Of a stretch of 64,000 nt of DNA, positions 1 through 10,807 are shown one piece after another. The position numbers were made by a program, and so were the translations under genes. Positions within the stretch are counted from its first letter, which is position 1. Every line of letters starts with the position of its first letter. This stretch comes from Culex pipiens pallens (lineage: Eukaryota; Arthropoda; Insecta; Diptera; Culicidae): positions 72,716,100 to 72,780,099 of the forward strand of contig NC_068939.1 in NCBI RefSeq assembly GCF_016801865.2. The letters run 5' to 3'. The notes under the pieces are model-generated. The model did not search any database and was not told the DNA's origin. It was given only the letters and a program-made list of their open reading frames with translations.

Positions 1-1367
1 GACTTTATTTATAAAAAAAAAAACTAATCAAATCTTGATTTTTTTTAGTTATACCTTTGAAATAAAATATTAGTCAAATTGTTATTACGGCGAATGAAAA
101 AACAATAAATGTAACAATTTTATGTAAATGTATGTTTAGCTAACAATTCTTCAAATGGTTCATATCACGCTTTAAGCGGTGCACATCTAACCGAGTTTTT
201 GCACCCAGATTATTGTTACAGACATTTTAATATCTTTCTTGTTATCTTCAAAACTACGGGAACTATCGATTGATTTTTTTTTATTTATCCCACAAGCTAC
301 TATGTATTTCCAAAAAGATTTGCAATACAATAAGTCAATTTTTATAATCAAATTTTTCCAGGATTAGGTCCGTAACTTCAACAATTTAGGAATAAAAAGA
401 CAACAACTTCCTTGGTTGCTGTGTACCCTTAAATTGAAAACTAACAAAATTTACTTAAAAAGTATTTATATATGGTTGCAATATTTATTATGATGTTATT
501 TCAAAGAATTGATTCGAGAAAATTGATAAATTTCACGGGATTTCACGGAAATCTCAAAATTTCACAAATTTCACGCTGTCCGCGAAATCGTGAAAATTCA
601 CTGACCCTAATTTTTTTGAATTTTTAAGGTTTTGGTGGTTCAACTTGTTTTAGGTGACTTTACCGAAGTTTTGAATTAAAAATAGCCTCCAAAACAAGAC
701 AAAGTAATATTTTTTTTTAAATGGGCGGTAGAGGGTTACGGGGAGGCGTCCAACTGCCAGCGAATATTTACCGGGGAAAAACTTTGCCCCATGGAATTAC
801 CAACTTTTCCATTTCGTCATGGTGAAGGGGAACACCACCCTCACATGCGCCTTGACGCTAATCGAAAAGCTGGTCCTGTTGCAAACGAGCTTCTTCCGGG
901 GTGCACGTGACTTTCTCAGGTCTGAACTGGTCTGGTCTGGTCGCTGGATTTTGTTGATTAGAGCAAAACCACGAGCTGAAATATTTAATAGCTTTCCGGG
1001 GAAGATGCGAAACGGCGAGATTAAGGGTGAATTTATGGCGTTGACACGGATAGCACCACTGCCGTCAGGAAGTTAAGTTACGGTGGGGAACTTGCTGAAT
1101 TCAATTTTGGTGCTCGTCAGCGTCCTTTTTTTTGGAGGAGTTGACAGAGAGTCGAATACGGTAAGCGGGTAAGCCCGTATCGGTGTCGGATCAATGTCTC
1201 TCCGGTTGACTTCTTTACGAGTTACCTGGTGTCGAACGAGGTGTTACGGAAAATTTGTCTCTTTTTCGTTTGAGATGATCATTGAGGGATGATTGAATCT
1301 TTGAAGTTTTGGTTCAAAAACGCAGTAGCCTTGCGAAGTCATTTTATCTGTCAGACTTCAAACTGTC
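1..1367. other. Upstream non-coding stretch, nothing firm
   Basis: The first ~720 bases are A+T-rich, with a short TTTCACGG/CGTGAAA repeat-like patch at about 535-600. Bases 720-1360 are more balanced and lie just upstream of the small membrane-protein gene, so they may hold its promoter and 5' leader. The ORF at 819-1076 has no domain or splice support. I see no RNA gene or clear mobile element. Confidence 0.3.
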
Positions 1368-1861
1368 ATGGAAAGCCTTCCCCGGCGCGACATGGATTGG
1401 ATCAGGAACATTCAGTGGGAACGGCTGACCAGCTCAATCCAGGACGGCGACATCACTCCGTGGACGAATCTGTGGCGGCAGGCGAGCTTCTTCTACGCCC
1501 ACGATGAGCACTTTTGGGCCGAAGCCACGGCACTTTTGCTAGGGCTGACCTTCGTTGGGATGTTTTTGTTGGCTTGGATCGCCAACTTCGTCCGGACAAA
1601 GTTTTTCGAAATCGCTCCTCCGATGCCGACGGAGGAACGGAAGCTGTTGGCGGTTTTGGAAGCGGTGAAGCTAATCGATGAAAGTCGGGACTGCCTGCGA
1701 AGGATTAATGAGACTTTGAAGGTATTCATGTTTAAAATACCGCAATTTAGTGAAACTTAACCTCAACATATTTTTAGAATCCAATCGATAGAACAGTTGA
1801 ACAGCCAAGGACGTTACCAAAGGGCCATGTTTTGATAGAAGATTCTGAAGTCACTGGGTGA
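1368..1861 (+). CDS. Small single-pass membrane protein, two exons, function unknown
   Basis: Exon 1 is 1368-1721 and exon 2 is 1778-1861, joined across a 56-bp intron that starts AAG|GTATTC and ends TTTTTAG|AAT. The join is phase 0 and gives about 145 residues ending at TGA 1859-1861. Reading through the intron would stop at 1760, after which exon 2 would be wasted; the open exon 2 frame and consensus splice sites favour splicing. Residues about 53-75 form one hydrophobic span (ALLLGLTFVGMFLLAWIANF). It is preceded by an acidic, Trp-rich N-terminus and followed by a charged, probably helical segment (ERKLLAVLEAVKLIDES). There is no obvious signal peptide. ATG 1368 is the first ATG in the frame; a second at codon 9 is possible. 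I do not recognise the family. Base composition is more balanced than the flanks, which fits a real exon. Confidence 0.6.
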
Positions 1862-2669
1862 AATATCTCAAGATCAAGAGAAAAAAGTCAAAACATTTTT
1901 TCCTGTGTAGTAAATTCTCCTAAAATCAGCTTTTCAAAAACTTTAATCAACTTTTCCAGCTGTGCTGCAGCGCAAAAGCATTATCCCTAATCCTTCTCCG
2001 CAGCTGCACACAAAAGCTCATTTTTCACTCCGCAAACCAGAAAAAAGCTCGTCAAAATTTACTACTTCCCGCGCTCGTGTGTGCTGCCCCAACAAAAAAA
2101 AATCCACTAAAACTTTACACAGTAGTAGGTAGTTCCGGTGCGGCGATACTAATCCGAACCGAACCGCGAACGTCAAAATAAGCTCCTTTTTTACAACTTT
2201 TTCATTTTACGCTCATTACACTGGGCGCGCATTTCCGTAAATAATAAAAGAAAATATGTTTGCCAACTCAACCCAACGCAACTGTTTTTTTTTGCTTCAA
2301 GGACGAAAGCATAAAAAAATGAGTGAGGAAGTTCATTTTTTCTTAAAGAAATGTCAGAACTAGAATTTTTGTTATTTTTTCCGCCAAACGTATGACCTTT
2401 CTTTGTTGATTGGCGCTTGGGGAGCTAGAAAAAGGTCACACAGCTAACTTGTTTTGTTTAAGTCTGTGTTTGCGTGAACCAAAAATTCCACCGAACGACA
2501 CATTCAATTACGTCAAAATGGAAACCTCCCGGAGGGACCCCACCCAACAAAAGGAAAGGAGAAAGTTTCGTAGGCGCGTTAACGAAGTGATGATAACGGA
2601 AGTGACACTGCAAATGTGTGCGTGTGTGTGTGCCGGATTGTGATGTGATGTGGAAACATCCTTTTTACG
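1862..2669. other. 3' flank of small gene, low-complexity
   Basis: A+T-rich flank with an AATAAA at 2243-2248 that could be a polyadenylation signal for the gene ending at 1861, although 380 bases is a long 3' UTR for this gene. A short TG run lies near 2619-2632. No coding exon was recognised. Confidence 0.3.
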
Positions 2670-3042
2670 TACACAGCAAAAAATCCGATGGTAAAATCGC
2701 ATGCAAAAGCATGCACATCACCTTCGTCAAAATAAACACTTAATATTACACGCTGCATGTACAATTTTTGCAAACACAAATAAAAAGTTGCAACCGACGG
2801 GATTCAAACCCAGCACCATCAGTGAGGACTGGCGCCTTAGCCCGCTCGGCCATCAGACCGATGTATAATGGAGAGGATAAACGTATATATGAGCTTGACA
2901 TTTCGGTCAAGTAGGTTTCCCATACTGATGGGCTACATATTTCAGGGTGTAATATTACACAGAATTTCATAAAATAATGCAAAAAATATTTTACACCCAG
3001 GCATTTTACACGCAACTGGATTACTACTTTTTTAGCTGTGTA
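2670..3042. mobile_element. MITE with internal tRNA-like module, copy 1
   Basis: The ends are inverted: TACACAGCAAAAAAT at the left and a matching TTTTTTAGCTGTGTA at the right, consistent with a TA target duplication. The left subterminal part carries the palindrome GCATGCAAAAGCATGC. On the minus strand 2789-2863 holds a tRNA-like sequence with an A-box-like GGCCGAGCGGGCTAAGG and a B-box-like GGGTTTGAATCCC. Two further copies occur at 14816-15161 (same orientation) and 25773-26065 (opposite orientation). No coding capacity. Confidence 0.75.
2789..2863 (-). other. tRNA-like Pol III promoter module inside MITE
   Basis: Read on the minus strand this resembles the Ser/Leu class of tRNA at the D arm (GATGGCCGAGCGGGCTAAGG) and has an intact T-loop box. 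The middle does not fold into a standard anticodon arm, so it is a tRNA-derived module and not a tRNA gene. Confidence 0.6.
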
Positions 3043-3106
3043 GAATACTCCGCCCTGATGGTCCTTGGCCTAAATAGGGGAGTAAATGTGTGTTGATTGA
3101 GCTGTT

Positions 3107-3330
3107 CACAGAAAAAATGATGGTAATATTCATCAGGAAATGGTGATAGATTTTGTGTCAAATAAAAAAGTGTAATATAACATCATGAATTGAATTCATC
3201 AGTTTCTGATAAACTATCATCAGGTTCAAATTTTTACACATTTTGTATGTAATATTACTCAAAAAAGAAGTAATATTCATCCAACCAAAATTTCAACCTT
3301 TCAAAAGTTAACTTTTTTTTTCTGTGTAGG
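3107..3330. mobile_element. Short TA-type MITE
   Basis: Starts near CACAGAAAAAATGATGG and ends with TTTTTTTTTCTGTGTAG, inverted ends of the kind seen throughout this window. The body contains repeated TAATATT/CATCA words, with inverted parts (TGTAATAT against ATATTACT). No coding capacity. Confidence 0.55.
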
Positions 3331-3356
3331 AGCAGCAATTTTTGGCAAAATTGGTC

Positions 3357-4134
3357 AAATGAAAGTTATACATAAGTAGTGAATTTTTATTGGTGGTATT
3401 TGTTTATGTGTTAGGTGTGTATTGTTGGGATTTGATGTTGGATTATGGTTGTAGGGGCTTGATTTTGTATAGGTTAATTTAGGGGTTTGGGTGGTTGGGT
3501 GTTGATTTATTTTTTTATATATTTTTTGTGGTTTGGGTAGGATTTGGTGTATGATTTAAGGTGAAGGATATAAGTTATATGTGGGTAATTTATATATGGT
3601 TGTGGTTATGGGTTATATGGAATATTGAAATAATTTTAATATTATTAAGTATTAGTATAGTAAATGGTGTTAGAGAGTTTTGTGTGTAATTATATGAGTT
3701 GTTAGTTGTGGGTTATTAGGGGTAAAGGATTTATTTGTATTTATATATTTAAGATTTTTGGAAGGATTTGAGGGTTTGGTTAGGGATGTGGAGGTGTTAG
3801 GGTGGTCATGTGTGATGGTGATTCTTATGGTGAAGTGTATAGAGGTTTTGGATTTGGTAATTGGTAAATAATTGGGTGAAAATTTTATATTTGATGATAA
3901 AAAAAATAATTGTAGTGTATGAGTTATTTATTAAATAGAAGTTGATGGGTGAATGGTAAATTTTTTGGGTTGGTTTAAGTTATTATTTATAAGTATGTTT
4001 TTTTTTGATTGGGTATATTTAAGGTTGGTAAAATTTTTTTTGTTGGAGAGTGGGGGGTTGTGAATGGTTTTTTGATATGGTGTGGTAGTTGATTTTAAGT
4101 AGTAAAATTGAGGGGTGGGTGAAGTTTTTAAAAT
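3357..4134 (+). other. 778-bp tract almost devoid of C on this strand
   Basis: Only four C residues occur (3371, 3458, 3807, 3824), none of them in CpG. Two runs have no C at all: 3459-3806 and 3825-4134. G remains common, so this is not simple A+T richness, and the tract is not a tandem repeat. Composition returns to normal sharply at both ends. No ORF or known element was recognised. It resembles strand-specific C-to-T conversion. Confidence 0.85.
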
Positions 4135-4149
4135 CCTCCTAACATGACT

Positions 4150-5720
4150 TATTGTTATAACAAATTGGCATTAAAATAGTAGTTTATGCAACGAGTTGCA
4201 AAAAGAGGATTTTTTCAGCATAACTTCAAGTTTTGCAACGAGTTCCATACAATTTTTTTTTGCAATTCCGAAAAAACACCTATTGAGTGAAATTTTAAGT
4301 CAAATTTTCATGTATTTTATCAAAAAGTCGTTTGAATAAAAAAAAATTAAATAGTGTTACTTTTCGAAACAAGTGCTGAAAATTTCAACTTTTCTGCACC
4401 CATTTCAGTGCTTAAAAGTAGAACTTTTCAGCATTTATTTTGAAAAGTGTTGATATTCGATTCTGTTATTTTTGGTACAGAAAAGTAGGCTATTTCGTCG
4501 TTCAAGAATGACAGGAAAAGTAAGTAGTTTCATGACGGAATTGCAAAAATAATTATGAATATACATTTTTTTTACGGGTAGACATCACTGCTATGCTATG
4601 CTATGGAATTGCAAAAACTATATTTTTTTATAAAATTTGTATTCTTTCAAATGTGATCAAGTTTTGAAAAAACAATGATTTTCAAAAAAAATACTATCAT
4701 CACTTTTTGATTTTATTTGACTCAAACAAATGTTTATCTTCAATTTTTTTCTGTGGTTTTTTGAGAACATAATCAGTTTTATATAATGAACCTGCTTTAA
4801 AAAAAATATAATAATGTCGATTAGTTTTTTCATTCTTTTAAACATGAGCAGTTTTTGAAGTATTTTAAAGATGGCATTTATAAATTTTTGGGAGTTTTTT
4901 TGCTCTCAAAAATTGCAAAGACCATAACAGAAGTAGATTTATGAGAATAACAATGTTTAAGCTGGTACATATTGTATGCAAAGTTTTTGTGAAAATGTAC
5001 GACGCACAGGTTCGCAAAATTTTTGTTTTCGTCAAATCTTAAATTTTTTTAAAAACTTATGATTGCATAACAACTGAATTAGTGTAAAATGCATTTTAAA
5101 CCACTTTTTTTTATTCACATGTTGAGACTATGGCTTGCAATTTTTTTTTAATTTTTATGCCCCTCCCCTTACGACTCCGACTAAAGCCGAGGGACAAATA
5201 CTTTGAAAAATATTTGCATCAGCCATATCTAAAATAGATTTTTAAAATTATTTTATATATTTTTTTCAAATTTAAGTTACAGATCTGAAAGGTACTTTTT
5301 TGCAATTACGTTGTGAAACTAATTACTTTTCCTGTCATTCTCGCATGACGAAAAGGCCTACTTTTCTCTACTAAAAATAAAAGTTTCGAAAAGTGATACT
5401 TTTCAATAAGAGTGCTGAAAAGTTCTACTTTTCAGCATTGAAATGGACTGTTGTTGAAAAATTATACTTTTCAATATTGTTTTGATTTAATCAGTTAATT
5501 GACAAAACAAATAGACAATTGACTTAAAATTCAATTCAAATGTGTTTTTCGGAATTACAAAAAAATTGTATGGAACTTGTAGGAAAACTTGATTTTTTCA
5601 GCACTCGTCGTATTTATCCAACTCGGTAAACCTCGTTTGATGAATGTGCTGAAAAAATCATCTTTTTGCAACTTGTTGCATAAACTACTAATAAACATCA
5701 ATTTGAGTGCTAAAAGTACA
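4150..5720. mobile_element. Fold-back repeat, about 1.57 kb
   Basis: The left arm (about 4160-4550) and right arm (about 5280-5710) are diverged inverted copies. Shared words include AGTAGTTTATGCAACGAGTT, TTCCATACAATTTTTTT, AATTCCGAAAAA and repeated ACTTTTCAGCA. The middle (4560-5270) is A+T-rich and unrelated. A further fragment of the same family lies at about 5760-5910, and another runs off the window end at 63805-64000. No protein is encoded. Confidence 0.7.
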
Positions 5721-5759
5721 ACTGTTTAGCACTTGTATTGAAAAGTAAAGCTTTTCGAT

Positions 5760-5912
5760 ACTGTTTTTGGGGTTTGACACTTATCTCAATTTGTTGTAAA
5801 ACTTTTTATTTTTTTTTACTCGTCGTATTTATTTATCTCAGTAAACCTCATTTTTGTACGACTCTTGCTGAAACAATCTTCTTTTTGCAATTTGTTGCAT
5901 AAACTACATGAA
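5760..5912. repeat. Partial copy of the 4.15-5.72 kb fold-back arm
   Basis: Shares the order of words in the right arm of the preceding element: ACTCGTCGTATTTAT, CTCAGTAAACCTCAT, a CTGAAA..ATC segment, then TTTTTGCAATTTGTTGCATA and AACTAC. It is a truncated, diverged copy. Confidence 0.55.
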
Positions 5913-6990
5913 TCAATTAAAAAATCTTTTAAAAAAATCTTAAAAAAAAATTAAAATAAAGCGTGAACCACTGAATATTTTAAAGCTTACTGCCCTTTTC
6001 CAAAATTGTAACATTTTTTCCCAAATTTCCAAATTTTCCATACGTTTACATTTCTGGAGGGAAACTCCCTGCTCATTCACACAACCCTCAAGGACGTAAC
6101 CACGTGCCATCCTGCCAAGATCAAGGCGACTTGAGTCATCGAAAATTGAATTAACCGCCCCCATCAAGGGAAAAACCACCCCACACTGAATCATGAGAGG
6201 GAGAAGGAGATACCATAAACGAAAACCGTTTTTCCCAAGATGGGTCCGGATTTTCCGTTGATTATCACCAGCGAAAAAGGGAGACTTTTTTTTGCCGGAG
6301 GGTGGTTTTGTGTTCCATCCACTTGACTTTGGGCAACGAAAATGGCGAAATCAATACCGCAACTTGAAGTGAGCTTCCTCTTAAATATTCAGAAAGCGAT
6401 TATTTTCACGCAGTTTTCGGTTGAATTCAACGAGATCAAATTTCGAGCGATCTGCTTTGAATTTTAAATTGCTCAAATTCGCCCTGGGAATCGCTCTTGG
6501 AAGTGTGCCGGACTGAAACCATTAACAAGACCCTGCGATTCTAGGACATGCTGTTTAAAAATTCTTTTGACCAAGTTTCCACTCACCAGGAAAAATAGCC
6601 GCAGGCGTTACGCTCTCTACGGTCAGGTGAGCGAGCGCCTTCACTCAGAAGGTTTAATCTCAACTATTTGCATAATAATCATAACCCAGTTCGGTAACCG
6701 ACCACGGTTATACGTACTTCCAGGCATGAAATCGAATTTTAAATAAGTTCAGCGTCTTCTTTTTCTTAAGATAAAAGCATTCAAGAAAATAAACAACTTT
6801 AAGTTGTTTCTAGACCTTGAAGAAATAAAGTAAACAAGATACAGTTAAACCTCGCATAGTGCGCAGGTGTTACGCTTTGTATTTTTCTGATTTCTCCAAA
6901 ATAACACAATAAATGTGTTCGCAATCTTTTAAAAGAGATTTGTAGATTGGCGAGATTGGTATGAGAAAATTGCAAAAATGAATCTCTTTT
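5913..6990. other. Unassigned stretch
   Basis: More balanced composition from 6000 to 6700, with no supported exon, RNA gene or element. GGCGTTACGC occurs near 6607 and a variant (GGTGTTACGC) near 6862; these match the end motif of the fold-back family in the next entries and may be decayed copies. Confidence 0.3.
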
Positions 6991-6994
6991 CATG

Positions 6995-7325
6995 CAAAGG
7001 CGTTACGTTTTGTAGTTTGTCGATTTCTCTGGAACGACGCAACACTTTTGCAATATTTTAAAAGCAGTTTTTAAGTCTTGTGCAGATTTACAAATCATCT
7101 CATTTTTAAGTTGGATTTTTTGGTTTGTACAGAAAAACGTCTTTTTACCCAGAGGCGTTACGCTTTTCATTTCGTCAATTTCTCTGAATGTTTAAAAAAA
7201 GTGTTTAACTTCTAAAGTCAATTTGTAGATCTACACAAGACTTAAAATTTCCTCAAAAAGATTGCAAAACTGTTGTGTCGTGCCAGAGAAATTGACAAAT
7301 TACAAAACGTAACGCCTTCGTATAA
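6995..7325. mobile_element. Fold-back MITE with GGCGTTACG ends
   Basis: Left arm from GCAAAGGCGTTACGTTTTGT through TTTCTCTGGAACGACGCAAC is mirrored at 7255-7320 as GTCGTGCCAGAGAAATTGAC and AAAACGTAACGCCTT. The inner pair AAGTCTTGTGCAGAT / ATCTACACAAGACTT extends the inverted repeat. An extra GGCGTTACGC unit lies inside at 7153. No coding capacity. Confidence 0.65.
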
Positions 7326-7790
7326 AAAGTGGTTTCTCCTATTAGAGCTACTTGCAAAAAACTGGCTTTCAATAAAAAGTATCTTTCGAAAAAGAACAAA
7401 CGACCTTAACGTTGCCAGCATACTAATTAAGGGCACGGATCATTAACAGAAACGAAATCAAGATTCCGTCTATGTTGGAGCCATTGATTACTCGACGGTG
7501 ATATCGTTCAATGATAGAAGCTAAAGCAAAGCTTGAACCGAAAGCTCAAGCCAGCCAATTCAGCAGAATCGCTCGACCGGAAATGACGTCACCTTGGTAG
7601 ACGATGAAGCCCCCCATCCGGTGGGTCCGGTGTCGTCGTTCCATAAAAAGAACACTCTTCCCAAAAAGGAACGATGCTCTTACAGGTTCAGTCTCTTTTG
7701 ACGTAAGTCTTCTTTTAATACACGGAAAAAATCGTTCCTAGAATAAACTTAACATAAATGAAAGATTAGTCCAATAGAACTGCTTTTTCA
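7326..7790. other. Unassigned stretch
   Basis: Balanced composition, especially 7440-7700. Nothing coding or repetitive could be supported. Confidence 0.3.
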
Positions 7791-8076
7791 CGCGGAGGCG
7801 TTACGCTTTTTATTTCGTCGATTTCTATTAAACCATACACAGAAAAAAATATGCAAATTTACACAGCATGTAATTACTGTTTCTTATGTAAACTCACTCA
7901 ATGTAATGTTGAAATATGATGTAAAGAGTAAAAAGTCATGGAAATTACCCCAATGTAAATCTAAATCTAATGTAAATCATGAATCTAATGGAAACGTTGA
8001 GCATGGAAACTCAAATCTGATGAATTTCTACCCGTGTTCGGCTTCCTGTAAATTCCTATTTAATGTAAATCATATA

Positions 8077-8104
8077 TTTCGTTTTCGTTTTCGTTTTCGT
8101 TTTA
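8077..8104 (+). repeat. (TTTTCG)n microsatellite
   Basis: Four near-perfect TTTTCG units inside the larger insertion. Confidence 0.8.
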
Positions 8105-9702
8105 CGGAGCAAGGTGGGGGACGCGGCCTCAAGTCAGTCCAAGTCCGGTTTCTTGTGGAAAAAAGGGTAGTGGCCGAACTAGTATTGCATACAAAATGAA
8201 CACCACCGGAAGACATAGGGGATCGGGAGGGGGAAGGTGAAAGAAAATTAGTGTAGGTGTGAGTAGTAAGAACTTGGATGACTTGAGCAGTTACGTTAAT
8301 CTAACTTTAAAACTGAATAAAAGAAAACTGAAAATTATGATTCAATCAAAAACTAATTTGAGATTTATACAAAGGGAACCTATGATGAATTTCAAATTTA
8401 AAGGAAATCAAATAAATTTACTGGAAAATGAAAGATGAAAACTAGCTACAGTACATTACAACTAGAAGCAGATCTGCCAATGAAATAGTACACTTTGACC
8501 AATTTAACTAATCATTTATGCCCAATTATTCATTTCAGGAAAACTAACTAACTTGAATCAACAACCTCAACTAAACTGTCTGAAAGTAACTTGAATCTCA
8601 AATCCTCGAAATTTTAATTACAAATCCAAACATTCCTTTACCTAGTTTTTAAACCTGTTTTGCTGCTTCCAAAAACAATAAACATTATTGAAACGTTCAT
8701 ATTTTACAAGCTAAACACGACTATTTCATGCCTTACATTTCATTAGGGCACACAAGCTTTGCAAACAAGAGTGTATCCCTATCATACTTTATGTAAACTG
8801 TCATTTGAGTGAAAGAGATACACTCCTGTTCACAAAACCCATGTGTCCCTTTGAAATGTTAGGCTCCATTTGATCGTCAAAACTCCAGTAGATCCTCGAT
8901 TCGCAACAATGGTCGATACAACCATAATCCGAAAACCGTTAGTTCAACAGATTAACGAATTTTGTCCGATATCATTTCATTATTGATTGATCGAGACTCT
9001 ATGGATTTTTTTGACAATTCTGAATGGTTATTATTAGAGCACATAAATTGAAATCAGAGATTCTGATAGCAATACTTAACTCGCTTACACATAGATGGAG
9101 TCTGGGACTATTAAACAATCTAAAGTTACAAAAAAAAACTAACTATTCTGAGTGCCTTGCAAAAAAACTCATTTATCAAAATACCAAATCCTAACCTAAC
9201 ACCCACTTTAAAAAAAGAAAAAAATCTCAATGCATAGAAGAGGCCTCTTTTACTGTTGTGCGTAAGCGTTGCTTTGCTTTATGAATTTCTACCTAAGCTA
9301 ACGATGTATCAAAAAGATTTAAACCTGTTCCTACCAGATTTTACAAACAAGAATATTGAGATGCAAATAAAAAAATCAATATCTTGCAATTTTACATAGT
9401 ATAAAAGTTGTGATTTCTATCAACACAAGTATATAAATATAAAATAAATGTGTGATATATATCAACATCGGAAACCATCTTGGCAAATAGCCCTGAAACG
9501 ACGGCAACGTGTGGCTCCATCTCCAGGGTATTTAATGTAAATCATATATCCAATGTATTTCTGCCAAACGTTGACTTCAAAACTACCCGAACTAAAAATA
9601 ATTACATTTGGTTCTCTTTCTATCGCTCTCATATTTCGCTGGCCCACTGCCTGTGTCTCGACCTGAGCAAGTTGATGTTTTAGCCGCTCGTTTATAAAAT
9701 GC

Positions 9703-9785
9703 GAAGATGGCTCAGTCGGCAGCGGGTAGCAGCAGTAACACCAAACATCCTACCCGTCGGTCTGTTCGATTCCAGTTCAGCGTTA
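9703..9785 (+). other. Degenerate tRNA-like segment, possible SINE head
   Basis: A-box-like ATGGCTCAGTCGG and B-box-like TGTTCGATTCC lie about 50 bases apart, with a CGGGTAG/CTACCCG stem between them. The loop is too long for a functional tRNA anticodon arm. It may be the head of a decayed SINE continuing to about 9840. Confidence 0.35.
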
Positions 9786-10189
9786 TTCCACTTGGCCGTC
9801 GACGAGAAAGCGTCCCCTACCTGTGGAACAACTTTTTAAAATCATAACTTCCTTTTGCTGCCCGCTTCACTGATTTTAAAATAGAACAAAGGCCACACCC
9901 TTTTCCTACTGCAATCCAAGTCGAGCTTTTCATTCCCATTGGCCAATCAGAATTAGTTGATTTGAACTAATGTAAATTCCAAAAGTAATGTAAATTCCAA
10001 AACTAATGTAAATTTTCAAAACTAATGTAAATTTCCAATGAATGTAATGTAAATTTCCAATGAACCTAATGTAAATATACATCATTTATCATGATACCTT
10101 TTGGTACATGATAAATAATGTAAATTTACAGAAATATTTTTTTCTGTGTACAATATTTTTGCAATTTTTGCATATTTTTAGTTTTTCTG

Positions 10190-10503
10190 ATCCAGCTGAC
10201 ATGGTAACACTGAAAAAAATCGTCGATTTGAGTTGTCGTGAAACTGTGTTCAAGCGATGCGTTACGTTTTTCTAATTTGTCCATATCTCTGGAACGACGC
10301 AAAATTTTTACAATCTTTTTATATCAATTTGAGAGTTTTGTGTAGATCTACAAATCGCTTTTCAAAGCTTGCAAAAATGTATTATGGATTGGTAGAAATT
10401 TGTCATAACTAAATTATGAAAAACGTAACGCCTGCGTGAACAACGTTTCACGACACCTCCAATCGACGATTTTTTTTCAGTGTTTCCACGTCAGCTGGAC
10501 CAG
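10190..10503. mobile_element. Fold-back MITE, GGCGTTACG family
   Basis: Strong terminal inverted repeats: CCAGCTGACATGG and ACACTGAAAAAAATCGTCGA at the left are mirrored by TCGACGATTTTTTTTCAGTG and CCACGTCAGCTGG at the right. Further in, GTCGTGAAAC and GCGTTACG pair with GTTTCACGAC and CGTAACGC. This is the cleanest copy of the family seen at 6995-7325. Confidence 0.75.
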
Positions 10504-10807
10504 AACAGCTAAAATAAAACACGAACGGAGAGAACTGACGCACAGGATATTGGGCCGGATACCGGTTTTCTGCCGCAAATGAACTGGTTTTCGAGCTCGG
10601 AAGAGTGGAGCATTAAAAGTTGGGTAGAAATTATGCTTCGGGAGGATTCTCGAACATTAACCGACCGACCGACGAACGCGCATGTGCTAATGATGAGGTG
10701 CTAATGAGGATGGATACACACCGGGGGTTGATTCCTCGATGAGCGACGTAACCGGTAGCTGTTTATGTCCAGCTTTGGTGGGACAGATGCGTTCGGACGT
10801 TCTGGAC

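Larger units (their letters stand above)
7846..10149. mobile_element. Probable 2.3-kb TA-type insertion with TAATGTAAAT repeats
   Basis: The left end TACACAGAAAAAAATAT matches an inverted right end ATATTTTTTTCTGTGTA. Both subterminal parts are rich in TAATGTAAAT (7940-8070, 9528-9550, 9965-10130). A direct repeat ATTTAATGTAAATCATATAT occurs at about 8059 and 9530. The left flank ends in a GGCGTTACG unit, so the insertion may split an older fold-back. The middle (8100-9530) has no coding signal. Whether the two ends belong to one event cannot be proved here. Confidence 0.5.

Noticed and set aside
3357..4134. Simple mitochondrial insertion as explanation for the C-poor tract
   Set aside because: Insect mitochondrial strands are C-poor, but not to four C in 778 bases, and I recognise no mitochondrial gene frame. 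Kept only as one option to test.
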